Shown: positions 35,172-44,015 of the stretch, piece after piece
Numbering within the stretch: the stretch's first letter is position 1
Layout of the letters: each line of letters starts with the position of its first letter
Source: an uncultured Pseudomonadota bacterium
Lineage (GTDB): Bacteria; Desulfobacterota; Desulfobacteria; Desulfobacterales; Desulfobacteraceae
Assembly (NCBI GenBank): GCA_937880875.1
Contig: CALGRI010000196.1
Location: forward strand, 1-46,072
DNA length: 46,072 nucleotides
Reading direction: 5' to 3'
The notes under the pieces: generated by a model
Database searches by the model: none
Seen by the model: the letters and a program-made list of their open reading frames with translations, nothing else
Told to the model about the DNA's origin: nothing
Program-made: the position numbers and the translations under genes

Positions 35172-36567
35172 TGCACCACATATGGCCATGACATATCTCC
35201 AGACGATTTTTGACCGGTCGGCTGATGGTTTGATGATTTGTGATGCCCAGGGGAAAATCTTAAAGCTCAATAAAGCTGCTGAAATTTTAAATGGGGTTAA
35301 GGCATCTGAGGTGCTGGGAAAAGATGTTAGAACCCTTGTAAAAGAAGGACAGATTGACAGGTCAGCCACCCAGGAAGTACTTGAAACAAAACGCCAGGTC
35401 AGTGTAATTCAGACAACACCGCGGTCAGACTACACCTTGCTGGTCACCGGAACCCCGGTTTTTGATGATAACCACAACATTCTTTTTGTTGTTGTAAATG
35501 AACGCGATATTTCTCTTATTGAAAGCATGAGAAAAGAGCTTGCGCTTGTAAGGCAGGAATCTGAAAAAATAAAGGATGAGTTGACGGAGTTAACCCTGCT
35601 TGAATTAAAAGAGAATAATATTGTGGCCCAGAGTGATTCAATGAAACAGACACTAACGCTTGCCTTAAAACTATCTGCTATTAATGCCTCCAATATTCTG
35701 ATCCAGGGAGAATCAGGTACAGGCAAGGGGTTGCTGGCAAAATTTATTCATAAGCATAGTAGCGGAAGTAAGAAGCCGTTTATTCAGATTAATTGTGCAG
35801 CCTTGCCTGAAAACCTTCTGGAAGCAGAATTGTTCGGGTATACAAAGGGAGCATTTACCGGAGCCAGTGAAAAGGGAAGGATCGGATTGTTTGAATTGGC
35901 ATCCGGGGGGACGATTTTCCTTGATGAAATTGGGGAAATGTCCATCGGGGTACAGGCCAAGCTGTTGCAGTGTCTGGATGATCATGAAATTATGCCTATT
36001 GGTGGCACCGTTCCAAAAAAAATAGACTGTTCGATTATTGCCGCCACAAACTTGGATATTGAGACCCGGACATTCAATAAGAAGTTCAGACTGGATCTTT
36101 TTCACAGGCTTAATACCTTTACGCTTTTGATTCCACCATTGAGAAATCGACCCGAGGATATTCTTGAGCTGGTTCGAATCACCCTTAAAAAATACAACAA
36201 ACAATACAATCGCAGAGCACGTATCGGTTACAAGGCTTTTGAGACACTTCAAACTTATGACTTCCCGGGGAATGTCCGGGAACTCATCAATATCATTAAA
36301 CAGGCCATAGTTATGTGTGACAGAAGGTCTTTAGATGATTATCTGATAAAAGCATTAAACAAGACCAAACCCCCTGGAACAAAAAAGGAACCAATGAAAG
36401 AAGGCAGCACTCTTTCGGATAAAATATGGGCAGTTGAAAATGAAATGTTGATACAAGCAGCTATGAAATGCTTTACCACCAGGGAGGCAGCCAGGTTTTT
36501 GGGGATCAGTCAGCCCTCTGTGGTGAGAAAATTTAAAAAGCACGGGATTGCCATTACAAAAAAGTAA
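35161..36567 (+). CDS. Sigma-54-dependent activator, PAS-AAA+-Fis type
   Basis: This 468-aa activator has an N-terminal PAS domain (about 8-115: [26 protein letters not shown]), a short coiled coil, an AAA+ domain with Walker A GESGTGKG, the sigma-54 loop GAFTGAS and Walker [10 protein letters not shown], and a C-terminal Fis HTH ([23 protein letters not shown]). The start is ATG 35161 (GGAAG upstream), overlapping the amidohydrolase gene. It lies directly upstream of the sigma-54 promoter that precedes the ABC transporter operon, so it most likely activates it. It is like the RocR/TyrR-type amino-acid regulators in architecture. The PAS ligand is unknown. Confidence 0.92.
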   Translation: MKDDAPHMAMTYLQTIFDRSADGLMICDAQGKILKLNKAAEILNGVKASEVLGKDVRTLVKEGQIDRSATQEVLETKRQVSVIQTTPRSDYTLLVTGTPVFDDNHNILFVVVNERDISLIESMRKELALVRQESEKIKDELTELTLLELKENNIVAQSDSMKQTLTLALKLSAINASNILIQGESGTGKGLLAKFIHKHSSGSKKPFIQINCAALPENLLEAELFGYTKGAFTGASEKGRIGLFELASGGTIFLDEIGEMSIGVQAKLLQCLDDHEIMPIGGTVPKKIDCSIIAATNLDIETRTFNKKFRLDLFHRLNTFTLLIPPLRNRPEDILELVRITLKKYNKQYNRRARIGYKAFETLQTYDFPGNVRELINIIKQAIVMCDRRSLDDYLIKALNKTKPPGTKKEPMKEGSTLSDKIWAVENEMLIQAAMKCFTTREAARFLGISQPSVVRKFKKHGIAITKK

Positions 36568-36569
36568 TA

Positions 36570-36655
36570 TTGATCCGTTTTTGTATCAAACATGTGAATA
36601 AGCCCTCCCTTTAAGGTTTTGGATAAATATAGTTTTGATCCATTTTTAAATCGTA
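36570..36655. promoter_or_regulatory. Candidate enhancer repeats for the PAS-AAA+ activator
   Basis: Two direct copies of TTGATCC-R-TTTTT-N2-ATC lie at 36570-36590 and 36635-36655, 65 bp apart (about six helical turns). The first is palindromic (TTGAT...ATCAA). They lie 145-240 bp upstream of the sigma-54 promoter, a normal enhancer distance. The remaining part of the 318-bp intergenic stretch is A/T-rich and shows no gene. Confidence 0.5.
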
Positions 36656-36797
36656 ATAGATAGTCAATTATTTTAAATAGTTGACTGAATATAAGTGATT
36701 TATAAATGAATCAAATTCGATTTTGTTCTTTCTATTCGCGTCCCTATTAATAAAAACTTCTTTTATTTTCAAATATTTATAAAATTATTCAAGGCAC

Positions 36798-36813
36798 TGG
36801 TACAAAGATTGCT
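36798..36813 (+). promoter_or_regulatory. Sigma-54 promoter of the ABC transporter/KamA-like operon
   Basis: TGGTAC-AAAGA-TTGCT fits the -24/-12 consensus with ten bases between GG and GC. The predicted transcription start is near 36825, about 60 nt upstream of the first permease ATG. A sigma-54 activator gene lies directly upstream. Confidence 0.82.
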
Positions 36814-36885
36814 AAAGATTGTTATGATAAATAGTTTTTTATGCAGCGAGAATCGTATGAACGCGTAAAGGTATAGGATGGTTGA

Positions 36886-37755
36886 ATGAAAAATAAATCT
36901 TGGAAACCCTGGATCTTATTATCCCCCTCTTTGACAGCCGTCTTTCTCCTTCTGGTTATCCCTATCTGTTTTGTGATTGTATATAGTTTTTGGCTCAGAG
37001 CACCAAGCGGCGCTGATATACCTGCCTTTCAATTTGGTAATTATGCTAAATTTTTCGCAGATTTTTTTTATCCGTCCATTCTTTTAACTACACTTCGTGT
37101 TGCCCTTGAAACGGTTGTTTTATGTCTGGTTCTGGGCTACATCCCGGCATACTTTTTTTATAAGACAGAGTCCCGGTTCAAACCCTTTCTCATGATACTG
37201 GTCATGCTGCCATTCTGGATCAGCTTTATTATCCGGACCTTAAGCTGGATAAACATCCTGGGAGATTCCGGGTTGATCAATCACCTGCTGTTGAAGTTTA
37301 ATATCATCTCAAGCCCCTTGGCCATGCTGTATAACGAAGGGGCAGTCATCATGGGCCTTTTACAATACCTTCTGCCATTCATGATTTTAAATATTTACGT
37401 CAGTCTTGACGGCATTGACAAGAGTCTGGCTGAAGCGGCAAAAAGTCTTGGATGCACAGAATGGCAGGCCTTCAAAGAGGTGACACTTCCTTTAAGCCTG
37501 CCGGGTGTGAGTGCCGGGTGCCTGCTTGTTTTCGTGTTGACCTGTGGGACATACCTTCCCCCGATGATTCTAGGTGGTCCCGGAAATGAAATGATCGCAA
37601 ACCTGATCTTCAAGCGGATAATCGGAACCCTTGACTGGCCCTTTGGTTCGGCTATCAGTACTATTCTGATGTTGCTTTTGATGGTCATTGTCTACACCTA
37701 CAACCGGTATATGGGGATCAACCAGATATTTAAAACCCTAAGCAATGAGTCGTAA
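36886..37755 (+). CDS. Spermidine/putrescine-type ABC permease (PotB-like)
   Basis: This 289-aa inner-membrane permease has six hydrophobic helices and the binding-protein-dependent transport motif EAAKSLGCTEWQAFKEVTLPLSLPG that contacts the ATPase. It resembles PotB of polyamine transporters (ABC-type, DUF-free). ATG 36886 follows AGGATGG. It heads the sigma-54-driven operon, with the PotC-like partner gene 13 bp downstream. Such systems also import other cationic or zwitterionic amino compounds. Confidence 0.92.
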   Translation: MKNKSWKPWILLSPSLTAVFLLLVIPICFVIVYSFWLRAPSGADIPAFQFGNYAKFFADFFYPSILLTTLRVALETVVLCLVLGYIPAYFFYKTESRFKPFLMILVMLPFWISFIIRTLSWINILGDSGLINHLLLKFNIISSPLAMLYNEGAVIMGLLQYLLPFMILNIYVSLDGIDKSLAEAAKSLGCTEWQAFKEVTLPLSLPGVSAGCLLVFVLTCGTYLPPMILGGPGNEMIANLIFKRIIGTLDWPFGSAISTILMLLLMVIVYTYNRYMGINQIFKTLSNES

Positions 37756-37767
37756 CAGGGAAAAAAT

Positions 37768-38571
37768 ATGAAAAAATTGATTTCAGGATGGTCATTGATA
37801 AAAATATTTACACTCCTGGTTTATATTTGGATGTTTACCCCGATTATTGCCGTTGTCCTTCTCTCATTCAATCCCCAGCAGTTTGGATCATTCCCAATGG
37901 AGGGGTTCAGTTTCAAGTGGTATGTAAAGCTCTCGCATAATTCAACTATTTTGGATGCCTTTAAAAATTCCCTGGTGCTGGGATCTTGCACAGCGGTATT
38001 GGCTACTGCTTTTGGCGTGCCTGCCGCCATGGCGTTTATTCGATATGAGTTTAGGGGCAAGGAATTTTTAAACACCCTTTTAATTGCGCCCATCATGATT
38101 CCAGAGGTTGTACTGGGGGTTGCCCTGCTGTTGTTTATCCGGTGGCTGCAGCAACCAAAGAGTTTTGCCCTGCTGCTCATAGGGCACGTGGTTTTAACCC
38201 TGCCCTATGTCCTTCTTATTGTCCAGGCAAGACTTGTGGGAATTAAAAAAGAATATGAGGAAGCTGCATTGTCCCTTGGTGCAAACCCGTTTCAAACATT
38301 CAGGGAAATTACTTTCCCTTTGCTTGCGCCTGCGATCTTAGCAGGGATGCTGTTCGCCTTTACCATTTCCTTTGATGATGTAACAGCAACGCTTTTCTGG
38401 GCCACGGCTCAGAACCAGACAGTTCCTGTGAAAATATTTGGTATGCTGCGAAACTCCATCAGCCCTGAAATTAATGCCCTTGGTGCAGTCATGATTGTGT
38501 TGACAGTATCAATGCCTTTACTTGCCGGATATATATCCCGGCGGTTTGCAAGGGGCAATAATAAGACATAA
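37768..38571 (+). CDS. Spermidine/putrescine-type ABC permease (PotC-like)
   Basis: This 267-aa permease has about six helices and the conserved cytoplasmic loop EAALSLGANPFQTFREITFPLLAPA. The start of helix 1 and the FAFTISFDDVTATLF segment are typical of PotC. It forms the membrane channel with the PotB-like protein. ATG 37768 has CAGGGAAA upstream. A small stem-loop follows before the binding-protein gene. Confidence 0.92.
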   Translation: MKKLISGWSLIKIFTLLVYIWMFTPIIAVVLLSFNPQQFGSFPMEGFSFKWYVKLSHNSTILDAFKNSLVLGSCTAVLATAFGVPAAMAFIRYEFRGKEFLNTLLIAPIMIPEVVLGVALLLFIRWLQQPKSFALLLIGHVVLTLPYVLLIVQARLVGIKKEYEEAALSLGANPFQTFREITFPLLAPAILAGMLFAFTISFDDVTATLFWATAQNQTVPVKIFGMLRNSISPEINALGAVMIVLTVSMPLLAGYISRRFARGNNKT

Positions 38572-38580
38572 GCAGACACA

Positions 38581-38610
38581 CAAACACCGGATGTTAACCT
38601 CAGGTGTTTG
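38581..38610 (+). repeat. Intercistronic hairpin before the binding-protein gene
   Basis: CAAACACC (38581-38588) pairs with GGTGTTTG (38603-38610) across 14 nt and is followed by AAATTTTAAT. It may give partial termination or protect a separately processed, more abundant binding-protein mRNA. Confidence 0.5.
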
Positions 38611-38642
38611 AAATTTTAATCATTTGGTTAAAGGAGAAAAGA

Positions 38643-39803
38643 ATGGAAAAAGATTTAAAGAAAAAGTTTGATGATGTTTATGAAAGTTACAAAGAAGGGA
38701 AGATTTCAAGACGTGATTTTGTAAAATTCATTGGTGTTTCAGGTGCTGCACTGGGCCTTTTGGGCGGACCCTTCGGACTGGTTCAAAACGCATTTGCCGC
38801 AAAATCAATTACCTGTCATTCCTGGGGCGGGTCAACCTCTGAAGCTTTGAGAAAATTTGCCTTTGATCCCTTTACCAAAGCCACGGGAGTTAAAGTCATT
38901 GATGCAGCTTTTACGGGTATGGCTGCATTTTTAACACAGGTAAAAGCCTCTTATCCACCTGGCGGAGAATTTAATATCGCCCATTTAAGCGCTGTTTATG
39001 ATTATGCCCGCTACACAGATCTCGGGTTTGGTGTTGAATTGGATGAAAGTAAAATACCAAATCTCAAGAATGTAATGAGCAAAATGACGAACACCCTGAA
39101 AGCTATCAGCAAGGGAACTCTTTCTGCAGTGCCTTATGATTTAGGTCAGACCGGTATTGCCTATAATACAGATAAAATATCCAAGGAAAAAGCTGAAAAA
39201 CTGGGCGCATCTTTATTATATGATAAGAGCCTTAATGGAAAACTGGGATCATGGGGCGGAGATCACATCACCAACATGTGGTATGCAGCGCTTCATACGG
39301 GACAGGACCCAAACAATATCAAAGACGAGAAAGCAGTCTGGGAAGCTTTGAAAGAACAAAGAGGCATGATTAAAAAATATTGGGCATCCGGTTCTGAGCT
39401 GATGAGTCTTCTGGGAAATGGTGACATTTATGCAACTGTTGCCTGGTCAGGCAGAGTAGGATTATTGCAGAAAGAGGGTCATCCAATTGGATATCTTGCA
39501 CCAGATGGTACATATTCCTGGATGGAATACATGTATGTCCTTAAGGGGACAGACCTTGACGTGGCTCAGCAACTACTCAATTTTATGATTGAACCTGAGG
39601 CTGCCAAAGCCGTTGCCATCGGCCAGGGCTATCCGTCAAGTCTTGACCCGACAAAAGTTGACATGCCGGATGAAATCAAAAAATTACCGGCATATGACCC
39701 TACCGGCAAGCTGGAGGGGTATAAGTTTGCAGATCCTGCGTATTGGAATGGCCATCAACTTGATTGGGCTGAAAAATGGGACAGGATTATGGCTGGCAAA
39801 TAA
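38643..39803 (+). CDS. Polyamine-type ABC substrate-binding protein with Tat signal (PotD-like)
   Basis: This is a 386-aa extracellular solute-binding protein of the PotD/PotF family. ATG 38643 has AAAGGAG upstream; the longer frame overlaps a hairpin. A twin-arginine signal is near residue 20-35 (KISRRDFVKFIGVSGAALG) with cleavage after NAFA. Mature blocks such as CHSWGGSTSEALRKFAFDPF, VPYDLGQTGIAYN and the AMMIEP-like FMIEPEAAKAVAIGQGYPS are typical. It should deliver a polyamine-like or other amino compound to PotBC. Real ligand unknown. Confidence 0.92.
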   Translation: MEKDLKKKFDDVYESYKEGKISRRDFVKFIGVSGAALGLLGGPFGLVQNAFAAKSITCHSWGGSTSEALRKFAFDPFTKATGVKVIDAAFTGMAAFLTQVKASYPPGGEFNIAHLSAVYDYARYTDLGFGVELDESKIPNLKNVMSKMTNTLKAISKGTLSAVPYDLGQTGIAYNTDKISKEKAEKLGASLLYDKSLNGKLGSWGGDHITNMWYAALHTGQDPNNIKDEKAVWEALKEQRGMIKKYWASGSELMSLLGNGDIYATVAWSGRVGLLQKEGHPIGYLAPDGTYSWMEYMYVLKGTDLDVAQQLLNFMIEPEAAKAVAIGQGYPSSLDPTKVDMPDEIKKLPAYDPTGKLEGYKFADPAYWNGHQLDWAEKWDRIMAGK

Positions 39804-39816
39804 GTTAATCACAAAT

Positions 39817-39851
39817 ATCTTCAGACCCCGGCCTGGCCAGGGCCTGAAGAT
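39817..39851 (+). repeat. Stem-loop after the PotD-like gene
   Basis: ATCTTCAG-A-CCC pairs with GGG-C-CTGAAGAT (8+3 bp around one mismatch) and is followed by TAATTTG, 13 bp after the stop. It probably stabilises the binding-protein message and lowers read-through to the ATPase gene, mirroring the stem after the TRAP binding-protein gene. Confidence 0.6.
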
Positions 39852-39893
39852 TAATTTGCCCGAAGATTACGTTAATGGATAATTGGGGAGCGT

Positions 39894-40997
39894 ATGGCTT
39901 TGAAACAGGAAAAAGACCCTGCATTTGTAAAGTTCAAAGGAATTGAAAAACGGTTTGGAAAAGTTGTTGCCGTTAAAAAGATGGACCTTGAAATTCCGGA
40001 AGGGTCTCTGGTAACACTTCTAGGTCCCTCTGGATGCGGAAAAACAACACTTTTGCGAATGCTTGCAGGCTTGGAAGAACCCACCCATGGTGATATTTTT
40101 ATCAAGGGTAAGCGGATTAATGACACACCCATTCACAAGAGAAACCTGGGCATCATTTTTCAAAACTATGCACTTTTTCCCCATAAAAACATTTATGATA
40201 ACGTGGCATTCGGGCTTAAATACAGAAATGTTTCAAAATCTGCAATAAAAGAGAAAGTTGAAAAAGCCCTGGAAACAGTCCGGCTTCCCGGAGTCGGGAA
40301 CAGGATGCCATCCCAGTTATCTGGTGGTCAGCAACAGCGTATTGCCCTTGCAAGAGCAATTGTTATTGAACCGGATGTGTTGTTGATGGATGAACCCTTA
40401 TCAGCTCTTGATGAAAATTTAAGGGAAGATATGAGAAGAGAGATTGATAATCTCCAACAGGCTTTGGGAGTGACCACTATCTTTGTTACCCATGATCAAA
40501 GGGAAGCATTGTCCATGTCAGATAAGGTAGTGGTCATGAAAGACGGGTTTATTCAGCAGGAAGGTGATCCTGAAGAGGTTTACAACAATTCCATCAACCA
40601 TTTTGTTGCAGACTTTTTAGGGCATTCCAATTTTCTCAATGCCATTGTAAATGAGAAACAAGGCGATTATTTGAGTGTAACCCTGGAAGATAATAATACC
40701 TGTCTTGCGGTTCCGGCAGGAACATTTAATAAAGGGGACAAGGTGGAAATGGTAATCCGGGCGCAAAAATTTAACCTTGGTTACAGAGCCGACCATGTCC
40801 CGGAACAAGGGGAGAATGTTTTTTTCGGAAAGATAGTGGATCGCAGTTATATGGGGGGAGAAGTCAGTTATTTTGTAGAACTTGAAAACAAGCTTGTGCT
40901 GCATGCGATCAACTTTGTCAAACGATCTCCATATCGGCGGGGTGATGAGGTGTTTATGAAAGTTATGCATGAGCATTGCCGGTTACTTAAAGTTTGA
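39894..40997 (+). CDS. Polyamine-type ABC ATPase (PotA-like)
   Basis: This 367-aa nucleotide-binding subunit has Walker A GPSGCGKTT, Q-loop FQNYALFPHKNIYDN, signature LSGGQQQRIALARAI, Walker B VLLMDEPLSALDENLR, H-loop VTHDQ and a C-terminal TOBE domain (about 280-360), as in PotA. It starts at ATG 39894 behind GGGAG. It completes the permease pair and binding protein, in the order B, C, D, A. Confidence 0.94.
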   Translation: MALKQEKDPAFVKFKGIEKRFGKVVAVKKMDLEIPEGSLVTLLGPSGCGKTTLLRMLAGLEEPTHGDIFIKGKRINDTPIHKRNLGIIFQNYALFPHKNIYDNVAFGLKYRNVSKSAIKEKVEKALETVRLPGVGNRMPSQLSGGQQQRIALARAIVIEPDVLLMDEPLSALDENLREDMRREIDNLQQALGVTTIFVTHDQREALSMSDKVVVMKDGFIQQEGDPEEVYNNSINHFVADFLGHSNFLNAIVNEKQGDYLSVTLEDNNTCLAVPAGTFNKGDKVEMVIRAQKFNLGYRADHVPEQGENVFFGKIVDRSYMGGEVSYFVELENKLVLHAINFVKRSPYRRGDEVFMKVMHEHCRLLKV

Positions 40998-41098
40998 TGC
41001 GCAAAATAAAGATCAGCTAAATCCTAAAATCAGATAAAAAATAAAATGAAGATTAATTCAAATGTAGAGTTGCGTTAAAAAAAGGTTAAAGTAGAGTG

Positions 41099-41422
41099 AT
41101 GCTTAAGGATTTTTCAGACCATAAAATAATTCAAAAAAGTTTTGGCTGGATTAAGAAAAATCTTGATCCTTTAAGGAGCTATATTATTCTTGAAAATGAT
41201 TTAAACAAACAGACAGACTCTATTTTTCCCAAATCCCTTATCGCATATCAATACTTGGAAAAGGGAAACTATGCCTGGAAAAAGGTTTATGATTCTAAAT
41301 ATTTGAAAGAATACCTGGTCATACAAATTGATCCGGGAAATGAAGATGACACATTGGGAAGCGTTATGGGGTATGGGTTTTCGAAAGAAACCATATCCTA
41401 TTTGTACAAGGCGGAAAAGTGA
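41099..41422 (+). CDS. Hypothetical 107-aa protein
   Basis: A short open frame between the ATPase and KamA-like genes starts at ATG 41099. The protein is soluble and rich in Lys, Tyr and Asp (FGWIKKNLDPLRSYIILEND; YLKEYLVIQIDPGNEDDTLG), with no Cys, signal or TM helix. The ribosome site is weak (GTAGAG), but its codon use resembles its neighbours and it lies within an apparently continuous operon. I recognise no family; it may be a partner of the next protein. Confidence 0.6.
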   Translation: MLKDFSDHKIIQKSFGWIKKNLDPLRSYIILENDLNKQTDSIFPKSLIAYQYLEKGNYAWKKVYDSKYLKEYLVIQIDPGNEDDTLGSVMGYGFSKETISYLYKAEK

Positions 41423-41505
41423 TTATAATGCATAAAAATATCCAGTGATGATTGTGTTTCTGGATGATGTGAAAATGAAAATTTTTGTTTAAAGGAAATA
41501 GGGTA

Positions 41506-43968
41506 ATGGAAAGTAAAGATCGTTCAATAAACATAGAGTTCAAACATTCAGGGGAAAAAACTCATGTCAGTCTTGCTGCTTTGACAAAAGCTGTAATTGA
41601 ATTCCTTGATATCTATGGGACGAAAACGCTTGCAGGCGAACAATTCTGCAAGATCACAAAAGATGGCACCGGGGCGCAGAAATTTTCCAATCTATTGGAA
41701 AAAACAGGGTATCCCAATGACCCGAAAGGGTTTTTTGTCCAAATTTTTTCCGCTATTGTTAAAGGGGAAATGAAAAAGATAAGGGTGAACCAGATCGAGA
41801 TTCCCCATCTCATGCTCGTGGCAATCCTTGAGCAGGCCCTGCCGGGACATGGATATATTTCCATTAAAGATACCCATCAGCTTGAGAAAGCCACTCATAT
41901 TGAAGTTCCTGAGAAGGATCGTGCACAACTTCAACAGGTGATTGAAACATATCCGGTCCGGTTGTCACGCCATACCATTCGCCAGATGCTGGTATCAAAG
42001 GATGTGGCTTATCAGTATCTGCCCTTTATTGAAGAGCTGGATTCCGGCGGTCATACCAACACCTGGATTGGCCAGTTCCATGACGGTCTCTTGGAACAGA
42101 TGTACCAGAACCGGGTTATCTTTCTTTTAAACATGGCCTGTCCCGTTTATTGCAGGTTTTGTTTCAGAAAACATAAAGATTCCAGAAATGAAAAAAACCC
42201 GACCGTGGCGGGTGTTCAAAAAGCGATTCAGCATGTCAAGGATTCTCCAGCCATCAAAGAAATTGTTGTTACTGGTGGTGATCCCTTCATGAACAGGGCC
42301 AATATGGCGGCTACCATAGACGGACTCATGCAGGTGGATCATGTTCAGACGCTGCGTCTTGCCACACGATCCATTGCCTATTATCCAGACCTTTTCCTTG
42401 AAAATGAAGGAGCTTATCTGAAATACGTTAAGCAAAAGAACTTTGAACTTCAGCAGCACGGCAAAAGGATGGAAGTGGCCACCCATTTTATTCATCCGGA
42501 TGAAGTGTCGCCTGAAAGTCTTGAGATTATATCCGATCTTGTCAACAATGGTATTGCCGTGTATATTCAGACTCCGTTTTTGAATGCCTGCAATGACAAA
42601 GGCCCTGAACTGGTAAGGCTTTTCAGTCTGTTGCGGGGCGCCGGTGCCGAGCTTCATTATATTTATATCCCCTGCAGTCCCATCCATGGGAACAGCATTT
42701 ACTGGAGTTCTTTGTCTCATGGGATAAAGATCGCCAATTACCTTCGCGCTCATCTGTCTGACAGGGTTATTCCCAGCATCTGTACGGCAACCCCCATTGG
42801 AAAAATTGACTGGTATACCAGTGGATGGGCAGTGGAAAAGGTGAAAGACAATGAAAGTTTCATCTGGATCAGAACGCCCTATACACCGGGTTATTTTAAA
42901 GCCTTTGCCCCTCTTGCCGGTGAATTGACCAATATAAGGGTCAATGATGAAGGAACCATTGATATTCAGTATATGGCACAAATCGGTGATGAATCTCTTC
43001 TTCATGGGCCCAGACCTAAAAGAGTCGTCAAAGAAAAAACATCTGCTTCAACAAATGATATTGAAACCCTTAAATTTATTTTAGCTAATGAAAGGCAGAC
43101 CGGGCCATCCATTGTAAATACGGGTTTTGAAAAACTTTCGCGGCTCCACGAAACCAGGGTTGAGATTGATGCTCTTGCATCTGAAAGCGAGATCGATTAT
43201 ATCAGATCAGATGACAGGATTACAGATGTCATCATATCCTCGTCAAAGGATGCCATAGAATCTCTTTTTTACATAAAAAAACTCATTAAAGACTTAAAGG
43301 ATATTCCCCATGTAAATGCCGTCCGGCTTTTCAGCATGAAGTTTAACAATGAGCCCCAGGCTTATACACGGGCTGTGATCAATACTCTTGGGGATTTGAA
43401 TAATCTTTGTGTGGTGAATCCTTTAAGACTGGAAATCGAAACCTGGTTTACCCTGTCAGATGAAATAACCGATGCCCATACAAAACTTGCCAGAAGATTA
43501 AATAACAAGGGCATAACCGTGTATTGCAATACCGCTCTTTTAGGGGGTATCAATGATTCAGATGAACACATCCATTCCCTTGCCAATTCAGTAAGGAAGG
43601 CAGGAATTGAATTTCATCACCTCTATGTTGCAGGGCTTCCTGTTCAGCAAAAGTGGAATATAGACCATCCCGTGGATTCCTATGATGTAGTCGGTATTGC
43701 CACAAAAGTCAGAAGAGAAGGATCAGGAAGAGAGATTCCGAGATATATGATTTCAACTTGCTTAGGCGAAGTGGATTATGGCCTGACATCATCTTTTGTT
43801 CACGATAATGGTCAACTAAAGATAAAGCCTGGCTGTTATGATTTATCCTATTATAAAGGCCTGGATGAAAACTTTGTGCTTCCCAAAGGCATTACCACAG
43901 ATGATGATGGATCTCTTGTGGTGCCTATAGAAGGACTTATAAAAACAAGCCAATTCCCTGTTTCCTAA
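41506..43968 (+). CDS. KamA-family radical SAM protein with internal duplication
   Basis: This 820-aa protein starts at ATG 41506 behind AAAGG. The N-terminal part (about 100-500) looks like lysine/glutamate 2,3-aminomutase: CPVYCRFCF with C212, C216 and C219, IVVTGGDPF at about 253-261, and a candidate PLP lysine K433 in CTATPIGKIDW. The C-terminal half (about 560-790) repeats the barrel pattern: GIAVYIQTPFLNACND is echoed by GITVYCNTALLGGIND, and the final IPSICTATPIGKIDW by IPRYMISTCLGEVDY, but it lacks the CxxxCxxC triad. KamA enzymes shift an amino group between alpha and beta carbons; normal length is about 400-470 aa. Substrate is unknown and a dual-domain aminomutase is unusual. Confidence 0.85.
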   Translation: MESKDRSINIEFKHSGEKTHVSLAALTKAVIEFLDIYGTKTLAGEQFCKITKDGTGAQKFSNLLEKTGYPNDPKGFFVQIFSAIVKGEMKKIRVNQIEIPHLMLVAILEQALPGHGYISIKDTHQLEKATHIEVPEKDRAQLQQVIETYPVRLSRHTIRQMLVSKDVAYQYLPFIEELDSGGHTNTWIGQFHDGLLEQMYQNRVIFLLNMACPVYCRFCFRKHKDSRNEKNPTVAGVQKAIQHVKDSPAIKEIVVTGGDPFMNRANMAATIDGLMQVDHVQTLRLATRSIAYYPDLFLENEGAYLKYVKQKNFELQQHGKRMEVATHFIHPDEVSPESLEIISDLVNNGIAVYIQTPFLNACNDKGPELVRLFSLLRGAGAELHYIYIPCSPIHGNSIYWSSLSHGIKIANYLRAHLSDRVIPSICTATPIGKIDWYTSGWAVEKVKDNESFIWIRTPYTPGYFKAFAPLAGELTNIRVNDEGTIDIQYMAQIGDESLLHGPRPKRVVKEKTSASTNDIETLKFILANERQTGPSIVNTGFEKLSRLHETRVEIDALASESEIDYIRSDDRITDVIISSSKDAIESLFYIKKLIKDLKDIPHVNAVRLFSMKFNNEPQAYTRAVINTLGDLNNLCVVNPLRLEIETWFTLSDEITDAHTKLARRLNNKGITVYCNTALLGGINDSDEHIHSLANSVRKAGIEFHHLYVAGLPVQQKWNIDHPVDSYDVVGIATKVRREGSGREIPRYMISTCLGEVDYGLTSSFVHDNGQLKIKPGCYDLSYYKGLDENFVLPKGITTDDDGSLVVPIEGLIKTSQFPVS

Positions 43969-43973
43969 GCAGT

Positions 43974-44005
43974 CAACGCAGTAATCGGGGAAATTAGCGG
44001 TTTTC
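43974..44005. repeat. Dispersed repeat, copy B
   Basis: This 32-bp segment differs at three positions from 6107-6138. It fills the gap between the KamA-like stop and the ribosome site of the M23-fold gene, so it sits inside an operon rather than beside one. Confidence 0.6.
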
Positions 44006-44015
44006 AAAGGAAAAA

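Noticed and set aside
42127-43005. 292-aa minus-strand open frame
   Set aside because: It is antisense to the radical SAM core of the KamA-like gene and has no family features or ribosome site.
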